From: Thiobacillus thioparus DSM 505
GTDB taxonomy: Bacteria > Pseudomonadota > Gammaproteobacteria > Burkholderiales > Thiobacillaceae
DNA length: 64,000 bases
NCBI RefSeq assembly: GCF_000373385.1
Contig: NZ_KB891317.1
Span: 267,755 to 331,754 of the forward strand
Reading direction: 5' to 3'
Position 1 is the first letter of the stretch. Each line of letters begins with the position of its first letter. Positions 10,396 through 20,405 of this stretch are shown here, one piece after another. Both the position numbers and the translations under genes were made by a program. The notes under the pieces are model-generated. The model saw only the letters and a list, made by a program, of their open reading frames with translations, was not told where the DNA came from and did no database searches.

Positions 10396-11563
10396 GCCGC
10401 GCAAGATTCTCACGCTGAACGCCATTTCCGCGCGCGGACTGGCGCGGCTGCCGGAGGCTTATACGGTCGGGGGCGACGTAGCCGACCCGGACGGCATCCT
10501 GGTGCGCTCGGCCAACATGCACGAGATGGACATCCTCGCCTCGGTGCGCGCGATCGCGCGTGCCGGCGCAGGAACCAACAATATCCCGGTGAAGAAGCTG
10601 TCGGAACGCGGCGTGCCGGTGTTCAACGCGCCCGGTGCCAACGCCAACGCGGTGAAGGAACTGGTGATCGCCGGCATGCTGCTGGGCGCGCGCAACCTGG
10701 TGCCGGCGTTGAAATTCGTCGAGGGACTTTCGGGCACCGACGAGGAGATGCACAAGGCGACCGAGGCGGGCAAGAAGCAGTTCGCCGGCATGGAGCTGCC
10801 GGGCCGCACGCTGGGCGTGATCGGGCTCGGCGCGATCGGTTCCTACATTGCCGAGGCGGCGATCAAGCTCGGCATGAACGTTGTCGGCTTCGATCCGGCG
10901 ATCACGGTCGACGCCGCGTGGCGGCTGCCGTCGCAGGTCAGGCGTGCGGAGAGCGTCGAGGACGTGCTGCGCATGGCCGACTTCGTCACCCTGCACGTGC
11001 CGCTGCTGGACGCCACCCGCAATCTCGTCAACGCCCAGCGCATCGCCGTGATGCGTCCCGGCGCGGTGCTGCTCAATTTCGCACGCGAAGGCGTGGTCGA
11101 CAATGCCGCCGTGATCGAGGCGCTCGACGCCGGCAAGCTGCACGCCTACATCTGCGACTTCCCGGCCAACGCGCTGAAGGGCCACGCCAAGGCGGTGGCG
11201 CTGCCGCATCTGGGCGCCTCGACCGAGGAAGCCGAGGAAAACTGCGCGGTGATGGTGGCCGAACAGCTCGCCGACTACCTGGAAAACGGCAACATCCTCA
11301 ACGCGGTCAACTTCCCCAACGTCAGCATGCCGCGCGAATCCGCGTACCGCATCGCGATTGCCAACGCCAACGTGCCCAACATGGTGGGACAGATTTCGTC
11401 GGTGCTCGCCGCCGCCGGACTCAACATCCACAACATGGTCAACAAGTCGAAGGGCGACATGGCGTATACCTTGGTCGACATCGACAGCGCCGCCACCGCT
11501 GCAGTCATGCAGCAGCTTGCTGCGATTGCCGGGGTGCTGGCCGTACGCTACCTGCCGGCATGA
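10388..11563 (+). CDS. serA: D-3-phosphoglycerate dehydrogenase
   Basis: A 391-aa NAD-dependent enzyme for the first step of serine synthesis, supplying the substrate of SerC. The Rossmann loop [14 protein letters not shown] is at about 144-156, the catalytic Arg is in NFAREGVVD and the His in [17 protein letters not shown]-terminal ACT domain (from about residue 318, [19 protein letters not shown]) suggests serine feedback control. It is the short form without the extra substrate-binding domain of longer SerA proteins. ATG 10388 overlaps serC by 8 bases and its TGA overlaps pheA in ATGA. Having serA between serC and pheA completes the serine branch within this operon. Confidence 0.95.
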   Translation: MAEPRKILTLNAISARGLARLPEAYTVGGDVADPDGILVRSANMHEMDILASVRAIARAGAGTNNIPVKKLSERGVPVFNAPGANANAVKELVIAGMLLGARNLVPALKFVEGLSGTDEEMHKATEAGKKQFAGMELPGRTLGVIGLGAIGSYIAEAAIKLGMNVVGFDPAITVDAAWRLPSQVRRAESVEDVLRMADFVTLHVPLLDATRNLVNAQRIAVMRPGAVLLNFAREGVVDNAAVIEALDAGKLHAYICDFPANALKGHAKAVALPHLGASTEEAEENCAVMVAEQLADYLENGNILNAVNFPNVSMPRESAYRIAIANANVPNMVGQISSVLAAAGLNIHNMVNKSKGDMAYTLVDIDSAATAAVMQQLAAIAGVLAVRYLPA

Positions 11564-12654
11564 CGGACGACGCACACAGCGCGCCGGGCGCGCCGACCGA
11601 GCTGGGCGCGCTGCGTGCGCGCATCGACAGCATCGACGACGCGATCCTGCAGCTGATCTCGGAGCGGGCGGGCATCGCCCAGCAGGTCGGGCGCGCCAAG
11701 AACGGCGAGAAGATCTACCGTCCCGAACGCGAGGCGCAGATCGTGCGGCGCTTGCGCGAGACCAATCCCGGCCCGTTGTCGGGCGATGCGATCGAGCGCC
11801 TGATCCGCGAGATCATTTCCGCCTGCCGCGCGCTGGAACAGACCACGCGCATCGCCTATCTCGGTCCGGCCGGCACGTTCAGCCAGCAGGCGGTCCACAA
11901 GCATTTCGGCCACGAGGCCGAGGCGCTCGCCGAGGCCGACATCGACGCCTGCTTCCAGGCGGTGGAAACCGGGCGTGCCGATTTTGCGGTGGTACCGGTG
12001 GAGAACTCCACCGAAGGCGTGATCGGCCGCACGCTCGACCTCATCGTCATCAGCACGCTCAAGATCTGTGGCGAGGTCATGCTGCCGATCCATCAGACGC
12101 TCATGAGAAAACATGGCGGGCTGGGCGGCATCCAGCGCGTGTATGGCCACGCGCAATCGCTTGCCCAGTGCCAGCAGTGGCTGGCTCGCCATCTCCCCAA
12201 TGCCGAACGCGTCAGCGTGGTCAGCAATAGCGAAGGGGCACGCCGCGCGGCGGCCGAACCCGATGCCGCCACGCTGGGCAGCGAAGCCGCCGCCGAACTG
12301 TATGGCCTTGACGTGGTGGAAGCGCGCGTCGAAGACGAAGCCAGCAATACCACCCGCTTTCTGGTGCTGGGGCAAAACGATTCCCCGCCCTCGGGTCGCG
12401 ACAAGACCTCGCTGGTGATGAGCACGAAGAACGAGCCGGGCGCGGTGGTCAAGCTGCTGCAGCCGCTCGCCGACGCCGGCATCTCCATGAGCAAGCTCGA
12501 ATCGCGCCCGGCGCGCTCGGGCAACTGGGAATACCTCTTCTTCGTCGTCTGCCAGGGCCACCGCCAGGATGCGAACCTGGCGGCAGCGCTTGCCGAAATC
12601 GAGACGCGCGCCGCCTTCCTCAAGATTCTGGGTTCCTACCCCGTCGCCTCGTGA
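11560..12654 (+). CDS. pheA: bifunctional chorismate mutase / prephenate dehydratase
   Basis: A 364-aa fusion that turns chorismate into prephenate and then phenylpyruvate for phenylalanine. Residues 15-95 are an AroQ-type chorismate mutase (LRARIDSIDDAILQLISER, then KIYRPEREAQIV). The prephenate dehydratase part starts at IAYLGPAGTFSQQA and has NSTEGVIGRTLD and the catalytic Thr of TTRFLVLG. The ACT domain with ESRP binds phenylalanine for feedback control. It starts in an ATGA overlap with serA and ends one base into hisC. Confidence 0.97.
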   Translation: MTDDAHSAPGAPTELGALRARIDSIDDAILQLISERAGIAQQVGRAKNGEKIYRPEREAQIVRRLRETNPGPLSGDAIERLIREIISACRALEQTTRIAYLGPAGTFSQQAVHKHFGHEAEALAEADIDACFQAVETGRADFAVVPVENSTEGVIGRTLDLIVISTLKICGEVMLPIHQTLMRKHGGLGGIQRVYGHAQSLAQCQQWLARHLPNAERVSVVSNSEGARRAAAEPDAATLGSEAAAELYGLDVVEARVEDEASNTTRFLVLGQNDSPPSGRDKTSLVMSTKNEPGAVVKLLQPLADAGISMSKLESRPARSGNWEYLFFVVCQGHRQDANLAAALAEIETRAAFLKILGSYPVAS

Positions 12655-13805
12655 TGAATTGTTGTGAATTCGCGCCGCCGTACGTGCGTGCGATCGCCCC
12701 GTACCAGCCCGGCAAACCCATTTCCGAACTCGCGCGCGAACTGGGATTGGACGAAGCCGACATCGTCAAGCTGGCGTCGAACGAGAACCCGCTCGGCCCC
12801 AGTCCCATGGCGCTGGCGGCGGCGCAGGACGCACTGCATGACATGGCCCTGTATCCCGATGGAGCCGGTTTTGCGCTGAAGTCGAAATTGTCGGCGAAGC
12901 TGGGTGTTGCGGCACAGCAGATCGTGCTGGGCAACGGCTCGAACGACATCCTGGACATGGCGGCGCGCGCCCTCCTGGCGCCGGGCACCTCCGCAGTCTA
13001 TGCGCAGCATGCCTTCGCGGTGTATCCGATCGCCACGCAAACCGTGGGCGCGCAGGGCATCGCGGTGCCGGCGAAGGACTATGGCCATGACCTCGCGGCG
13101 ATGCGCGCGGCCATCCGCGACGATACCCGTGTGCTGTGGATCGCCAATCCCAACAATCCGACCGGCACCTTTCTGCCGTGGGCGGAAATCGAGGCCTTCC
13201 TCGCAACCGTGCCGCCGCAGGTGCTGGTGGTGCTCGACGAAGCCTACGGCGAATACCTGCCGACGGAAGACCGCTGCGACACCCTCGCATGGATCGAGCG
13301 TTTCCCGAATCTGCTGATCAGCCGCACCTTCTCCAAGGCCTATGGCCTTGCCGGTCTGCGCGTCGGCTACGGCGTCGGGCATCCCGACGTCATCGGCCTC
13401 CTGAACCGAGTGCGCCATCCCTTCAACGTCAACGCGCCTGCGCTTGCCGCCGCCGAAGCCGCGCTCGACGACATCGCCTTCCTGTTGCGCAGTTACGCGC
13501 TGAACAGAGCGGGTATGGCGCAGCTGGCGGCCGGGCTGGCAGACATGAAGGTCGCCATCGTGCCGTCGAAGGGCAATTTCCTGCTGGCGAAAGTCGGCGA
13601 CGCCGCGCGCATCAACACCGAACTGCTGAAGCGCGGCGTCATCGTGCGACCGGTCGCCAATTACGGCCTGCCCGAGTTCCTGCGCGTGTCGGTAGGGCTG
13701 GCCGGGCAGAACACCCGCTTCCTCGACGCGCTGAGCGTGGTTCTTGCCGCTTCAGCGGCTTTAGAACCACGGCCTGACCCTTGCGGTCGGAGAGCCTGCC
13801 TGTGA
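12654..13805 (+). CDS. hisC: histidinol-phosphate aminotransferase
   Basis: A 383-aa class I/II PLP aminotransferase. It makes histidinol phosphate and in this operon context may also act on aromatic keto acids. It has ASNENPLGPSP near residue 42, NPNNPTG at 166, the Tyr of LDEAYGEY, and the PLP Lys228 in SRTFSKAYGLAGLRVGYG. The ATG overlaps the pheA TGA by one base; a GTG three bases earlier is less likely. The last 18 or so residues (after LSVVLA) look extra to the family and are encoded by a palindrome at 13737-13770. The TGA overlaps the tyrA GTG. Confidence 0.95.
   Translation: MNCCEFAPPYVRAIAPYQPGKPISELARELGLDEADIVKLASNENPLGPSPMALAAAQDALHDMALYPDGAGFALKSKLSAKLGVAAQQIVLGNGSNDILDMAARALLAPGTSAVYAQHAFAVYPIATQTVGAQGIAVPAKDYGHDLAAMRAAIRDDTRVLWIANPNNPTGTFLPWAEIEAFLATVPPQVLVVLDEAYGEYLPTEDRCDTLAWIERFPNLLISRTFSKAYGLAGLRVGYGVGHPDVIGLLNRVRHPFNVNAPALAAAEAALDDIAFLLRSYALNRAGMAQLAAGLADMKVAIVPSKGNFLLAKVGDAARINTELLKRGVIVRPVANYGLPEFLRVSVGLAGQNTRFLDALSVVLAASAALEPRPDPCGRRACL
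13737..13770 (+). repeat. hairpin-forming palindrome in the 3' end of hisC
   Basis: GTGGTTCT (13737-13744) pairs with AGAACCAC (13763-13770), and CCGC (13747-13750) with GCGG (13755-13758) around loop TTCA. The structure lies within coding sequence and specifies the unusual HisC tail. It may be a small inserted repeat or a coupling structure before tyrA. Confidence 0.55.
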
Positions 13806-14668
13806 TCGTCGGCAAACTTGCCATCGTCGGCACCGGACTCATCGGCGGTTCGTTCGCGCTGGCACTGAAACAGGCGGGTGCGGTGGGCGAGGTGCTGGGT
13901 GTCGGGCGGAATCCCGCACGGCTCACCGTCGCACGCGAACTTGGCCTGATCGACCGCGCCGTCGACTGGGCGGAGGCGGGGCAAGCAGACTGCATCCTGC
14001 TGGCAATGCCGGTGGGCGAGACCGCAGCCGTATTGAAAAACCTGGCGCCACACCTGAAGCCCGGTGCCATCGTCACCGACGCCGGCAGCACCAAGCTCAC
14101 TGTCGTCGAGTCGGCACGCGCCGCGCTCGGCACGCGTTTTGCCGATTTCGTGCCGGGCCATCCCATCGCGGGTTCCGAGCAAAGCGGGCCCGGCGCTGCG
14201 CGTGCCGATCTCTACCAGGGCAAGCGCGTGGTGTTGACGCCGCAGGCCGAGACCCGCGCCGGTGCGATTGCCACGGTTCGCGCGCTGTGGGAAGCGGTCG
14301 GGGCCCAGGTCGAGACGCTGGACGCCGCGCAACATGATCGCGTGTTCGCGGCGGTGAGCCATCTGCCGCATCTCGCGGCATTTGCTCTGGTGGACGATCT
14401 GGCACAGCGTGCCGACGGCGACGCCTTCTTTCGCTTCGCCGCCAGCGGCTTCCGCGATTTCACCCGCATTGCCGGCAGCAGCCCGGAGATGTGGCGCGAC
14501 ATTGCACTGGCGAACCGGGATGCGGTGGTGGCAGAACTGGATACCTATCTGGACGCGTTGCAGATTCTGCGCCAGGCAGTCGATGCAGAAGATGGCGATG
14601 CCTTGTTGAAGATTTTTTCGCGGGCCCGGACGGCACGCGAACACTGGATGAAGACTCAGGACTCTTGA
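13802..14668 (+). CDS. tyrA: prephenate dehydrogenase
   Basis: A 288-aa NAD(P)-dependent enzyme that makes 4-hydroxyphenylpyruvate for tyrosine (or acts on arogenate). The Rossmann start is [27 protein letters not shown] and the catalytic His of [13 protein letters not shown] follow. A separate chorismate mutase domain is absent. I chose GTG 13802 because it forms a GTGA overlap with the hisC stop and is preceded by GGAGAG (13788-13793) at 8 bases; a TTG seven codons upstream is in frame but less likely. The TGA overlaps the aroA ATG by one base. Confidence 0.94.
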   Translation: MIVGKLAIVGTGLIGGSFALALKQAGAVGEVLGVGRNPARLTVARELGLIDRAVDWAEAGQADCILLAMPVGETAAVLKNLAPHLKPGAIVTDAGSTKLTVVESARAALGTRFADFVPGHPIAGSEQSGPGAARADLYQGKRVVLTPQAETRAGAIATVRALWEAVGAQVETLDAAQHDRVFAAVSHLPHLAAFALVDDLAQRADGDAFFRFAASGFRDFTRIAGSSPEMWRDIALANRDAVVAELDTYLDALQILRQAVDAEDGDALLKIFSRARTAREHWMKTQDS

Positions 14669-15957
14669 TGGAATTTCTCGATCTGCCCGCAAGCACCGCG
14701 GCGCGCGGCACGGTACGCCTGCCGGGTTCCAAAAGCATTTCCAATCGCGTGTTGCTGCTGGCGGCGCTGGCGAAAGGCACGACCATCGTGCGCGCACTGC
14801 TCGATTCCGACGACACCCGGGTCATGCTCGATGCCCTGCGCGCGCTGGGGGTCGGCGTGGCGCGGGTGAGCGATTCCGACGACTACGAGATCACCGGCGT
14901 GGGTGGCGCGTTTCCGGTCAAGCAGGCCGAGCTGTTCCTGGGCAATGCCGGCACGGCGTTCCGTTCGCTGACCGCCGCGTGCGCGCTGTCGGGCGGCGAG
15001 TATGTGCTGAAAGGCGTCGCGCGCATGCACGAGCGGCCGATCGGCGATCTGGTCGACGCCTTGCGCAAGCTGGGCGCGCGTATCGACTATCTCGGCCAGG
15101 AGGGTTTTCCGCCGCTGAAGATCCATCCGGCGGAGATCGCCGGCGACACCACCGAGGTGCGCGGCAACGTATCGAGCCAATTCCTCACCGGCCTCCTGAT
15201 GGCGCTGCCGCTGCGCCAGCGCAATACCACGATCGAAGTCGTGGGCGAGCTGATTTCCAAGCCCTATATCGGGATCACGCTGGCGATGCTGCGCCGCTTT
15301 GGCGTGGATATCGCGCGCAACGGCTGGCAAGGCTTCGGCGTGCCGGCGGCAGCTCGCTATCGGAGCCCGGGCGAAATCTGGGTCGAGGGCGACGCCTCGT
15401 CGGCGTCGTATTTCCTCGCCGCGGGCGCCATCGGCGGTGGTCCCGTGCGGGTGCAGGGCGTGGGCCGCGACAGCGTGCAGGGCGACGTGCGCTTTGCCGA
15501 TGCGCTGGCGAAAATGGGCGCGCAGATCGACATGGGGCCGAACTGGATCGAGGCGCAAGCACCCAGAAATGGCCGCCTGAAGGCGATCGACCTCGACTGC
15601 AACGCCATTCCCGACGCCGCGATGACGCTGGCGGTGACGGCGCTGTTCGCCGACGGCCCGACCACGCTCAGGAACATCGCCAGCTGGCGGGTGAAAGAGA
15701 CCGACCGCATTGCCGCGATGGCGACCGAACTGCGCAAGGTCGGCGCGACGGTGGAGGAGGGGGCCGACTTCATCCGCATCACGCCGCCGGAACACCTCAT
15801 CCCCAATGCCGTCATCGATACCTATGACGACCACCGCATGGCGATGTGCCTGTCGCTGGCGACACTCGGCGGCGTGCCGGTGCGCATCAACGATCCGGCC
15901 TGTGTGAATAAGACCTTCCCGACGTATTTCAAGATATTTGCGGGGATCGCCCAATGA
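14668..15957 (+). CDS. aroA: 3-phosphoshikimate 1-carboxyvinyltransferase (EPSP synthase)
   Basis: A 429-aa shikimate pathway enzyme that joins shikimate-3-phosphate and PEP. It has [18 protein letters not shown] near residue 14 (Lys and Ser contacts), [13 protein letters not shown] near 92 (PEP region) and [17 protein letters not shown] near the C-terminus. Two inside-out alpha/beta domains fit the length. Ala follows the NAG of the PEP loop, as in class I enzymes. The ATG overlaps the tyrA stop by one base and the TGA overlaps the cmk ATG by four. Confidence 0.97.
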   Translation: MEFLDLPASTAARGTVRLPGSKSISNRVLLLAALAKGTTIVRALLDSDDTRVMLDALRALGVGVARVSDSDDYEITGVGGAFPVKQAELFLGNAGTAFRSLTAACALSGGEYVLKGVARMHERPIGDLVDALRKLGARIDYLGQEGFPPLKIHPAEIAGDTTEVRGNVSSQFLTGLLMALPLRQRNTTIEVVGELISKPYIGITLAMLRRFGVDIARNGWQGFGVPAAARYRSPGEIWVEGDASSASYFLAAGAIGGGPVRVQGVGRDSVQGDVRFADALAKMGAQIDMGPNWIEAQAPRNGRLKAIDLDCNAIPDAAMTLAVTALFADGPTTLRNIASWRVKETDRIAAMATELRKVGATVEEGADFIRITPPEHLIPNAVIDTYDDHRMAMCLSLATLGGVPVRINDPACVNKTFPTYFKIFAGIAQ

Positions 15958-16625
15958 GCGCTGCGCCCAGCCCAATCCCGGTCATCACCATCGACGGCCC
16001 CTCGGCCTCGGGCAAGGGTACCGTGGCGGAACGGGTGGCAGTCGCGCTGGGATTTCACTTTCTCGACAGCGGCGCGCTGTACCGGCTGACCGCGCTGTCG
16101 GCGATGAAGCATGGCGTGGCGCTGGACGACGAGGCGCGCGTGGCGGAACTGGCGGGCCATTTGCCGGCAACGTTCCGCGACGGCTCGGTCTGGCTGGCGG
16201 GCGAAAACGTGACCGACGCGATCCGCGCCGAAGCGGTGGGCGAGGGCGCCTCGAAAGTGGCGGCCCTGCCGGGCGTGCGCGCGGCCTTGCTCGACCGCCA
16301 GCGCGCCTACCGCCAGCCGCCCGGGCTGGTGGCGGATGGGCGCGATATGGGCACCGTGGTATTTGCCGATGCGGCGACCAAGGTCTTCCTCACCGCCAGT
16401 GCCGAGGCGCGTGCCGAGCGGCGCTATAAGCAGTTGATCGAAAAGGGGAACTCTGCTAGTCTAACGGCCCTTGTTGCGGATATGCAGGCCCGCGATGCGC
16501 GCGATTCCGCCCGCACCGTTGCACCGCTGAAACCCGCGCCGGATGCGTTATTGCTCGACACGACCCATATGGATATCGAGTCGGCGGTGCAGGCGGTGCT
16601 GGCGCACTACCACAGCAAGCAATGA
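15954..16625 (+). CDS. cmk: cytidylate kinase
   Basis: A 223-aa kinase that converts CMP and dCMP to the diphosphates with ATP. The P-loop is [15 protein letters not shown] (about 15-29); [12 protein letters not shown] follows and [10 protein letters not shown] holds the CMP-binding Arg and Asp. RYKQLIEKG and [15 protein letters not shown] complete the lid region. It overlaps aroA by ATGA and is followed by rpsA, the classical cmk-rpsA order. Confidence 0.97.
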   Translation: MSAAPSPIPVITIDGPSASGKGTVAERVAVALGFHFLDSGALYRLTALSAMKHGVALDDEARVAELAGHLPATFRDGSVWLAGENVTDAIRAEAVGEGASKVAALPGVRAALLDRQRAYRQPPGLVADGRDMGTVVFADAATKVFLTASAEARAERRYKQLIEKGNSASLTALVADMQARDARDSARTVAPLKPAPDALLLDTTHMDIESAVQAVLAHYHSKQ

Positions 16626-16641
16626 AGTATTAGAAGTATTA
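16624..16641 (+). repeat. tandem 9-bp direct repeat at the cmk end and rpsA leader
   Basis: GAAGTATTA occurs twice back to back (16624-16632 and 16633-16641), beginning inside the cmk stop codon. A small hairpin CCTGC-GCCC-GCAGG lies a little further on, in the leader of rpsA. Confidence 0.6.
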
Positions 16642-16717
16642 CTCGTGTCAGACCTGCGCCCGCAGGCTGGCGATGTGCAACTAACCCCGTCCTCACCGAC
16701 GGACAAGAAGGTTTTTA

Positions 16718-18439
16718 ATGTCTACTGCTACCGCTGCTTCCGCCCCCGAGTCCATGGAAAGCTTTGCCGCCCTGTTCGAGGAATCCCTCGAGCACCAGGA
16801 AATGCGCCAGGGTGAAGTCATCACCGCCGAAATCGTCGGCATCGACCACAACTTCGTGACGGTGAATGCCGGCCTCAAATCCGAGAGCCTGATTCCCCTC
16901 GAAGAATTCAAGAACGACCAGGGCGAGATCGAAGCCAAGGTCGGCGATTTCGTTGCCGTTGCGATCGAGTCGATCGAAGACGGCTTCGGTGCCACCAAGC
17001 TGTCGCGCGAGCGCGCCAAGAAACTGGCCGCGTGGCTGGATCTGGAAGCGGCGATGAACGAAGGCCGCATCGTCACCGGCATGGTACAGGGCAAGGTCAA
17101 GGGCGGCTTGACGGTTCTGGTGGGCGGCCTGCGCGCCTTCCTGCCGGGTTCGCTGGTCGACATGCGTCCGGTCAAGGACACCACGCCCTTCGAATACAAG
17201 GAAATGGAATTCAAGGTCATCAAGCTCGACCGCAAGCGCAACAACGTCGTGGTGTCGCGCCGTGCCGTGCTGGAAGAGACCATGGGTGCCGACCGTGAAG
17301 CGATGATGGAGAACCTGAAGGAAGGCTCCATCGTCAAGGGCGTGGTGAAGAACATCACCGACTACGGCGCGTTCGTGGACCTGGGCGGCATCGACGGCCT
17401 GCTGCACATCACCGACATGGCCTGGCGCCGCGTCAAGCACCCGTCCGAAGTGGTTCACGTCGGCCAGGAACTGGAAGCCAAGATCCTGCGCTACGACACC
17501 GAGAAGAACCGCGTGTCGCTCGGCATCAAGCAGCTGGGCGATGACCCGTGGGTTGGCATTGCACGCCGCTATCCGCAGGGCACCCGCATGTTCGGCAAGG
17601 TCGCCAACCTGACCGACTACGGCGCGTTCGTCGAGATTGAAGAGGGTATCGAAGGCCTGGTGCACGTCTCCGAGATGGACTGGACCAACAAGAACGTCAG
17701 CCCCTCCAAGATTGTCCAGCTGGGCTACGAAGTCGAAGTCATGGTGCTTGACATCGACGAGGACAAGCGCCGCATCTCGCTGGGTATGAAGCAGTGCAAG
17801 TCGAACCCGTGGGAAGATTTCTCGATGAACCACAAGAAGGGCGACAAGGTCAGCGGCGCGATCAAGTCGATCACCGACTTCGGCGTGTTCATCGGCCTGC
17901 CCGGCGGCATCGACGGCCTGGTCCACCTGTCCGACCTGTCGTGGAACGTGCCCGGCGAAGAAGCCGTGCGCAACTTCCGCAAGGGCCAGGACGTGGAAGC
18001 CGTGGTTCTCGGTATCGACCTCGAGCGCGAGCGCATTTCGCTCGGCATCAAGCAGCTCGAAGGCGATCCGCTGACCAGCTACGCGTCGGGCCACGAGAAG
18101 GGCAGCATCGTCAAGGGCACCATCAAGACCGTGGAGCCCAAGGGCGCCACCGTGCAGCTGGACAGCGACATGGAAGGCTACCTGCGTGCATCCGAAGTCT
18201 CGCGCGACCGCGTCGAAGACATGCGCAGCCACTACAAGGAAGGCGACGAGATCGAGGCCATGATCATCAACGTGGACCGCAAGAACCGTGTGATCAACCT
18301 GTCGATCAAGGCCAAGGACATGACCGAGCAGGATGCGGCGATGAAGAAATTCTCGGCCGAATCCGCAGCGGCGGCCAGCGGTTCGACCAACCTCGGCGCA
18401 CTGCTGAAAGCCAAGCTCGATAACAAGAACGCCGAGTAA
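16718..18439 (+). CDS. rpsA: 30S ribosomal protein S1
   Basis: A 573-aa RNA-binding protein that brings mRNA to the 30S subunit, slightly longer than the 557-aa E. coli form. Six S1 (OB-fold) repeats can be followed, for example [19 protein letters not shown] (1), [21 protein letters not shown] (2), [20 protein letters not shown] (3) and [21 protein letters not shown] (4), then two more with [14 protein letters not shown] and [19 protein letters not shown] lies 7 bases before ATG. The 92-base leader could serve S1 autoregulation, as known in E. coli; that is inferred. Confidence 0.98.
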   Translation: MSTATAASAPESMESFAALFEESLEHQEMRQGEVITAEIVGIDHNFVTVNAGLKSESLIPLEEFKNDQGEIEAKVGDFVAVAIESIEDGFGATKLSRERAKKLAAWLDLEAAMNEGRIVTGMVQGKVKGGLTVLVGGLRAFLPGSLVDMRPVKDTTPFEYKEMEFKVIKLDRKRNNVVVSRRAVLEETMGADREAMMENLKEGSIVKGVVKNITDYGAFVDLGGIDGLLHITDMAWRRVKHPSEVVHVGQELEAKILRYDTEKNRVSLGIKQLGDDPWVGIARRYPQGTRMFGKVANLTDYGAFVEIEEGIEGLVHVSEMDWTNKNVSPSKIVQLGYEVEVMVLDIDEDKRRISLGMKQCKSNPWEDFSMNHKKGDKVSGAIKSITDFGVFIGLPGGIDGLVHLSDLSWNVPGEEAVRNFRKGQDVEAVVLGIDLERERISLGIKQLEGDPLTSYASGHEKGSIVKGTIKTVEPKGATVQLDSDMEGYLRASEVSRDRVEDMRSHYKEGDEIEAMIINVDRKNRVINLSIKAKDMTEQDAAMKKFSAESAAAASGSTNLGALLKAKLDNKNAE

Positions 18440-18442
18440 TCC

Positions 18443-18727
18443 ATGACCAAGTCCGAGCTGATTGCTCAACTGGCGGCGCGGCATTCGCAATTTTCGGTTG
18501 CGGATATCGAAATGGCGGTGAAAACGATCCTCGATGCGCTGGCGAAAAACCTGTCGCGCGGGGAGCGTATCGAAATCCGCGGTTTCGGCAGCTTCAGTCT
18601 GAGCTTTCGTCCCGCCCGTCTCTGGCGCAACCCCAAGTCTGGCGAGCGCGTGCAGGTGCCGGCCAAGTATGTGCCGCACTTCAAGGCCGGCAAGGAGTTG
18701 CGCGACCGGGTGGATTTTCCGCTCTAG
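18443..18727 (+). CDS. ihfB: integration host factor subunit beta
   Basis: A 94-aa DNA-bending protein of the HU/IHF family that pairs with IhfA for promoter architecture and recombination. [17 protein letters not shown] is the typical start, [20 protein letters not shown] the beta-arm base and [24 protein letters not shown] the arm with the intercalating Pro and the last helix. It begins 3 bases after rpsA and is followed by a terminator. The rpsA-ihfB pair is conserved in Beta- and Gammaproteobacteria. Confidence 0.97.
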   Translation: MTKSELIAQLAARHSQFSVADIEMAVKTILDALAKNLSRGERIEIRGFGSFSLSFRPARLWRNPKSGERVQVPAKYVPHFKAGKELRDRVDFPL

Positions 18728-18833
18728 GCGTGGTGGTGGCGGGCGCGTGCGATGTTATAGGTGCTTCGGCGCCTTCGCATTCATGGCCGGCCCGCGGCCG
18801 TTAGATCCGGTCAAGGACAGCAAGACCAACAAG

Positions 18834-18860
18834 ACGGCGCCGCAAGGCGCCGTTTTCTTT
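18834..18860 (+). terminator. rho-independent terminator after ihfB
   Basis: CGGCGCC-GCAA-GGCGCCG is a 7-bp GC stem with a GNRA tetraloop, extended by an A-T pair and followed by TTTTCTTT. It closes the gyrA-to-ihfB unit and separates it from lapA. Confidence 0.9.
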
Positions 18861-18910
18861 GGCGATTGGCGCCGCGCGGGTAAAATGGGCGAACTTCCTG
18901 GCGTATATAC

Positions 18911-19198
18911 ATGAAAAATTTCACGCACTATCTGGGCCTGCTGGCGAAACTGCTGGTTTTTCTGCTGGTGCTGGGCTTTGCCCTGAAAAACAGCCATAGC
19001 GTGACTTTTTATTCCTATCTGGATTATGTGTGGCAGGCGCCGCTGATCGTCATGCTGGGGTTGGCGTTCATCCTCGGCGCCCTGATCGGGGTGCTCGCCT
19101 TGCTGCCCACGCTATTCCGCTTGCGGCGCGAACTGGGCCGCAAGCTGCGGGCGGTCGAACTGGATACGGTCACGCAAACCGACCTGCCCGTCGTATAA
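18911..19198 (+). CDS. lapA: lipopolysaccharide assembly protein A family (DUF1049)
   Basis: A 95-aa inner-membrane protein with two hydrophobic helices (about residues 10-28 and 43-67) joined by NSHSVTFYSYLDYVWQAP, then a basic cytoplasmic tail RLRRELGRKLRAVE. LapA works with LapB in controlling LPS synthesis and assembly in Gammaproteobacteria. It is directly followed by lapB (5 bases), which supports the call. The promoter must lie in the 50 bases after the terminator. Confidence 0.88.
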   Translation: MKNFTHYLGLLAKLLVFLLVLGFALKNSHSVTFYSYLDYVWQAPLIVMLGLAFILGALIGVLALLPTLFRLRRELGRKLRAVELDTVTQTDLPVV

Positions 19199-19203
19199 AC
19201 CCC

Positions 19204-20370
19204 ATGGAATTCGAGCTCTGGTGGTTACTGGCGTTTCCCCTGTTTTTCGTGCTGGGCTGGTTGGCTGCGCGAGTGGACATCCGGCAGGTGGTGACCGAAT
19301 CGCGTGCGTTGCCCAACTCGTATTTCCGCGGTCTGAATTTTCTGCTCAACGAGCAGCCCGACAAGGCTATCGAAGCCTTCCTGGAAGTCGTCAAGCTCGA
19401 ACCTGAAACCATCGACCTGCACTTTGCGCTGGGCGGCTTGTTCCGCCGGCGCGGCGAACTCGATCGCGCCATCCGCATGCACGAGAACCTGCTGGAGCGC
19501 GAAGGCCTGGCCGAGGAGCAGCGTCTGCGTGCGATGAGCGAACTGGGCCAGGATTACCTCAAGGCGGGCCTGCTCGATCGCGCCGAGCAGGTGTTCACGA
19601 GGCTGCTGAAAACGCCACAGCACGGTCTGGCACGCACCTATCTGCTGGAAATCTACGTGCAGGAGAAAGACTGGCAGAAGGCCATCGACGCCGCCCATGT
19701 ACTGGAAAAAGACACCAGCAAGCCGCTCAACGCCGACATCGCCCATTTCCATTGCGAACTGGCGCTGCTCGAATCGGCCCGGGGCAATTCCGAAGCCGCC
19801 GCCGCCCAATTGCAGCAGGCGCTGTCCAGCAACCGCCAGTCGGTGCGCGCCAACCTGATGGCGGGCGACCTCGACGCGGCGGCGGGACGGCACGAGGCCG
19901 CCATCGCAGACTGGCGCCTGGTCGAAACGCAAAGTGCGGCGCACATGGCACTGGTGGTGGATCGCGTACTCGGCAGTTATCGCCAGCTGGGGCGGCTGGA
20001 AGAAGGCGTGCAGTGGCTGCGCGCCCTGTATGCCCGGCAGCCATCGCCGGACGTGTTCAACGCGCTGTATCTGGCAGTAGCCGAAATCGAAGGCGCCACT
20101 GCAGCCAGCCAGCTTGCGCGCGAGGAATTGCGGCGCAATCCCAGCCTGCGCACGCTGGACCGCCTGCTCGAAGCCGAGCTCGTCAATGCGGAGCCTGAGG
20201 TGCGCGAACTGCTGCAGGTGGAAAAAAACCTGGTGGCTGCGCATAGCCAGCGCATGATGCGCTACCAATGCGGCAGTTGCGGTTTCAAGGCCAAACAGTT
20301 CTTCTGGCGCTGCCCGGCCTGCGGGCGCTGGGACAGCTTCGATCCCGAGCGGAGCGAAGGAGAAGCGTGA
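19204..20370 (+). CDS. lapB: lipopolysaccharide assembly protein B, TPR protein
   Basis: A 388-aa protein with one N-terminal membrane anchor ([17 protein letters not shown]) and then TPR repeats. [27 protein letters not shown] and [27 protein letters not shown] are the first units. It ends in a rubredoxin-like zinc module with two Cys pairs (CGSC and CPAC). In E. coli this protein (YciM) controls FtsH turnover of LpxC and so LPS level. Here it heads a group with ugd, hldA and hldD that also feed LPS. The TGA overlaps a GTG that is an alternative pyrF start. Confidence 0.94.
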   Translation: MEFELWWLLAFPLFFVLGWLAARVDIRQVVTESRALPNSYFRGLNFLLNEQPDKAIEAFLEVVKLEPETIDLHFALGGLFRRRGELDRAIRMHENLLEREGLAEEQRLRAMSELGQDYLKAGLLDRAEQVFTRLLKTPQHGLARTYLLEIYVQEKDWQKAIDAAHVLEKDTSKPLNADIAHFHCELALLESARGNSEAAAAQLQQALSSNRQSVRANLMAGDLDAAAGRHEAAIADWRLVETQSAAHMALVVDRVLGSYRQLGRLEEGVQWLRALYARQPSPDVFNALYLAVAEIEGATAASQLAREELRRNPSLRTLDRLLEAELVNAEPEVRELLQVEKNLVAAHSQRMMRYQCGSCGFKAKQFFWRCPACGRWDSFDPERSEGEA

Positions 20371-20405
20371 GTGGGGAGCAGTCAGTGGTAAGTGGAAGGG
20401 ATGGC

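Noticed and set aside
10918..11560. Frame upstream of pheA, in phase with it, that runs through serA
   Set aside because: It is pheA read upstream of its real ATG in the wrong frame of serA; ATG 11560 with the ATGA overlap is the start.
20367..20405. GTG start of pyrF overlapping the lapB stop
   Set aside because: It would add 13 residues of low-complexity sequence and lacks a ribosome site, while GTG 20406 has GGAAGGG at 5 bases.
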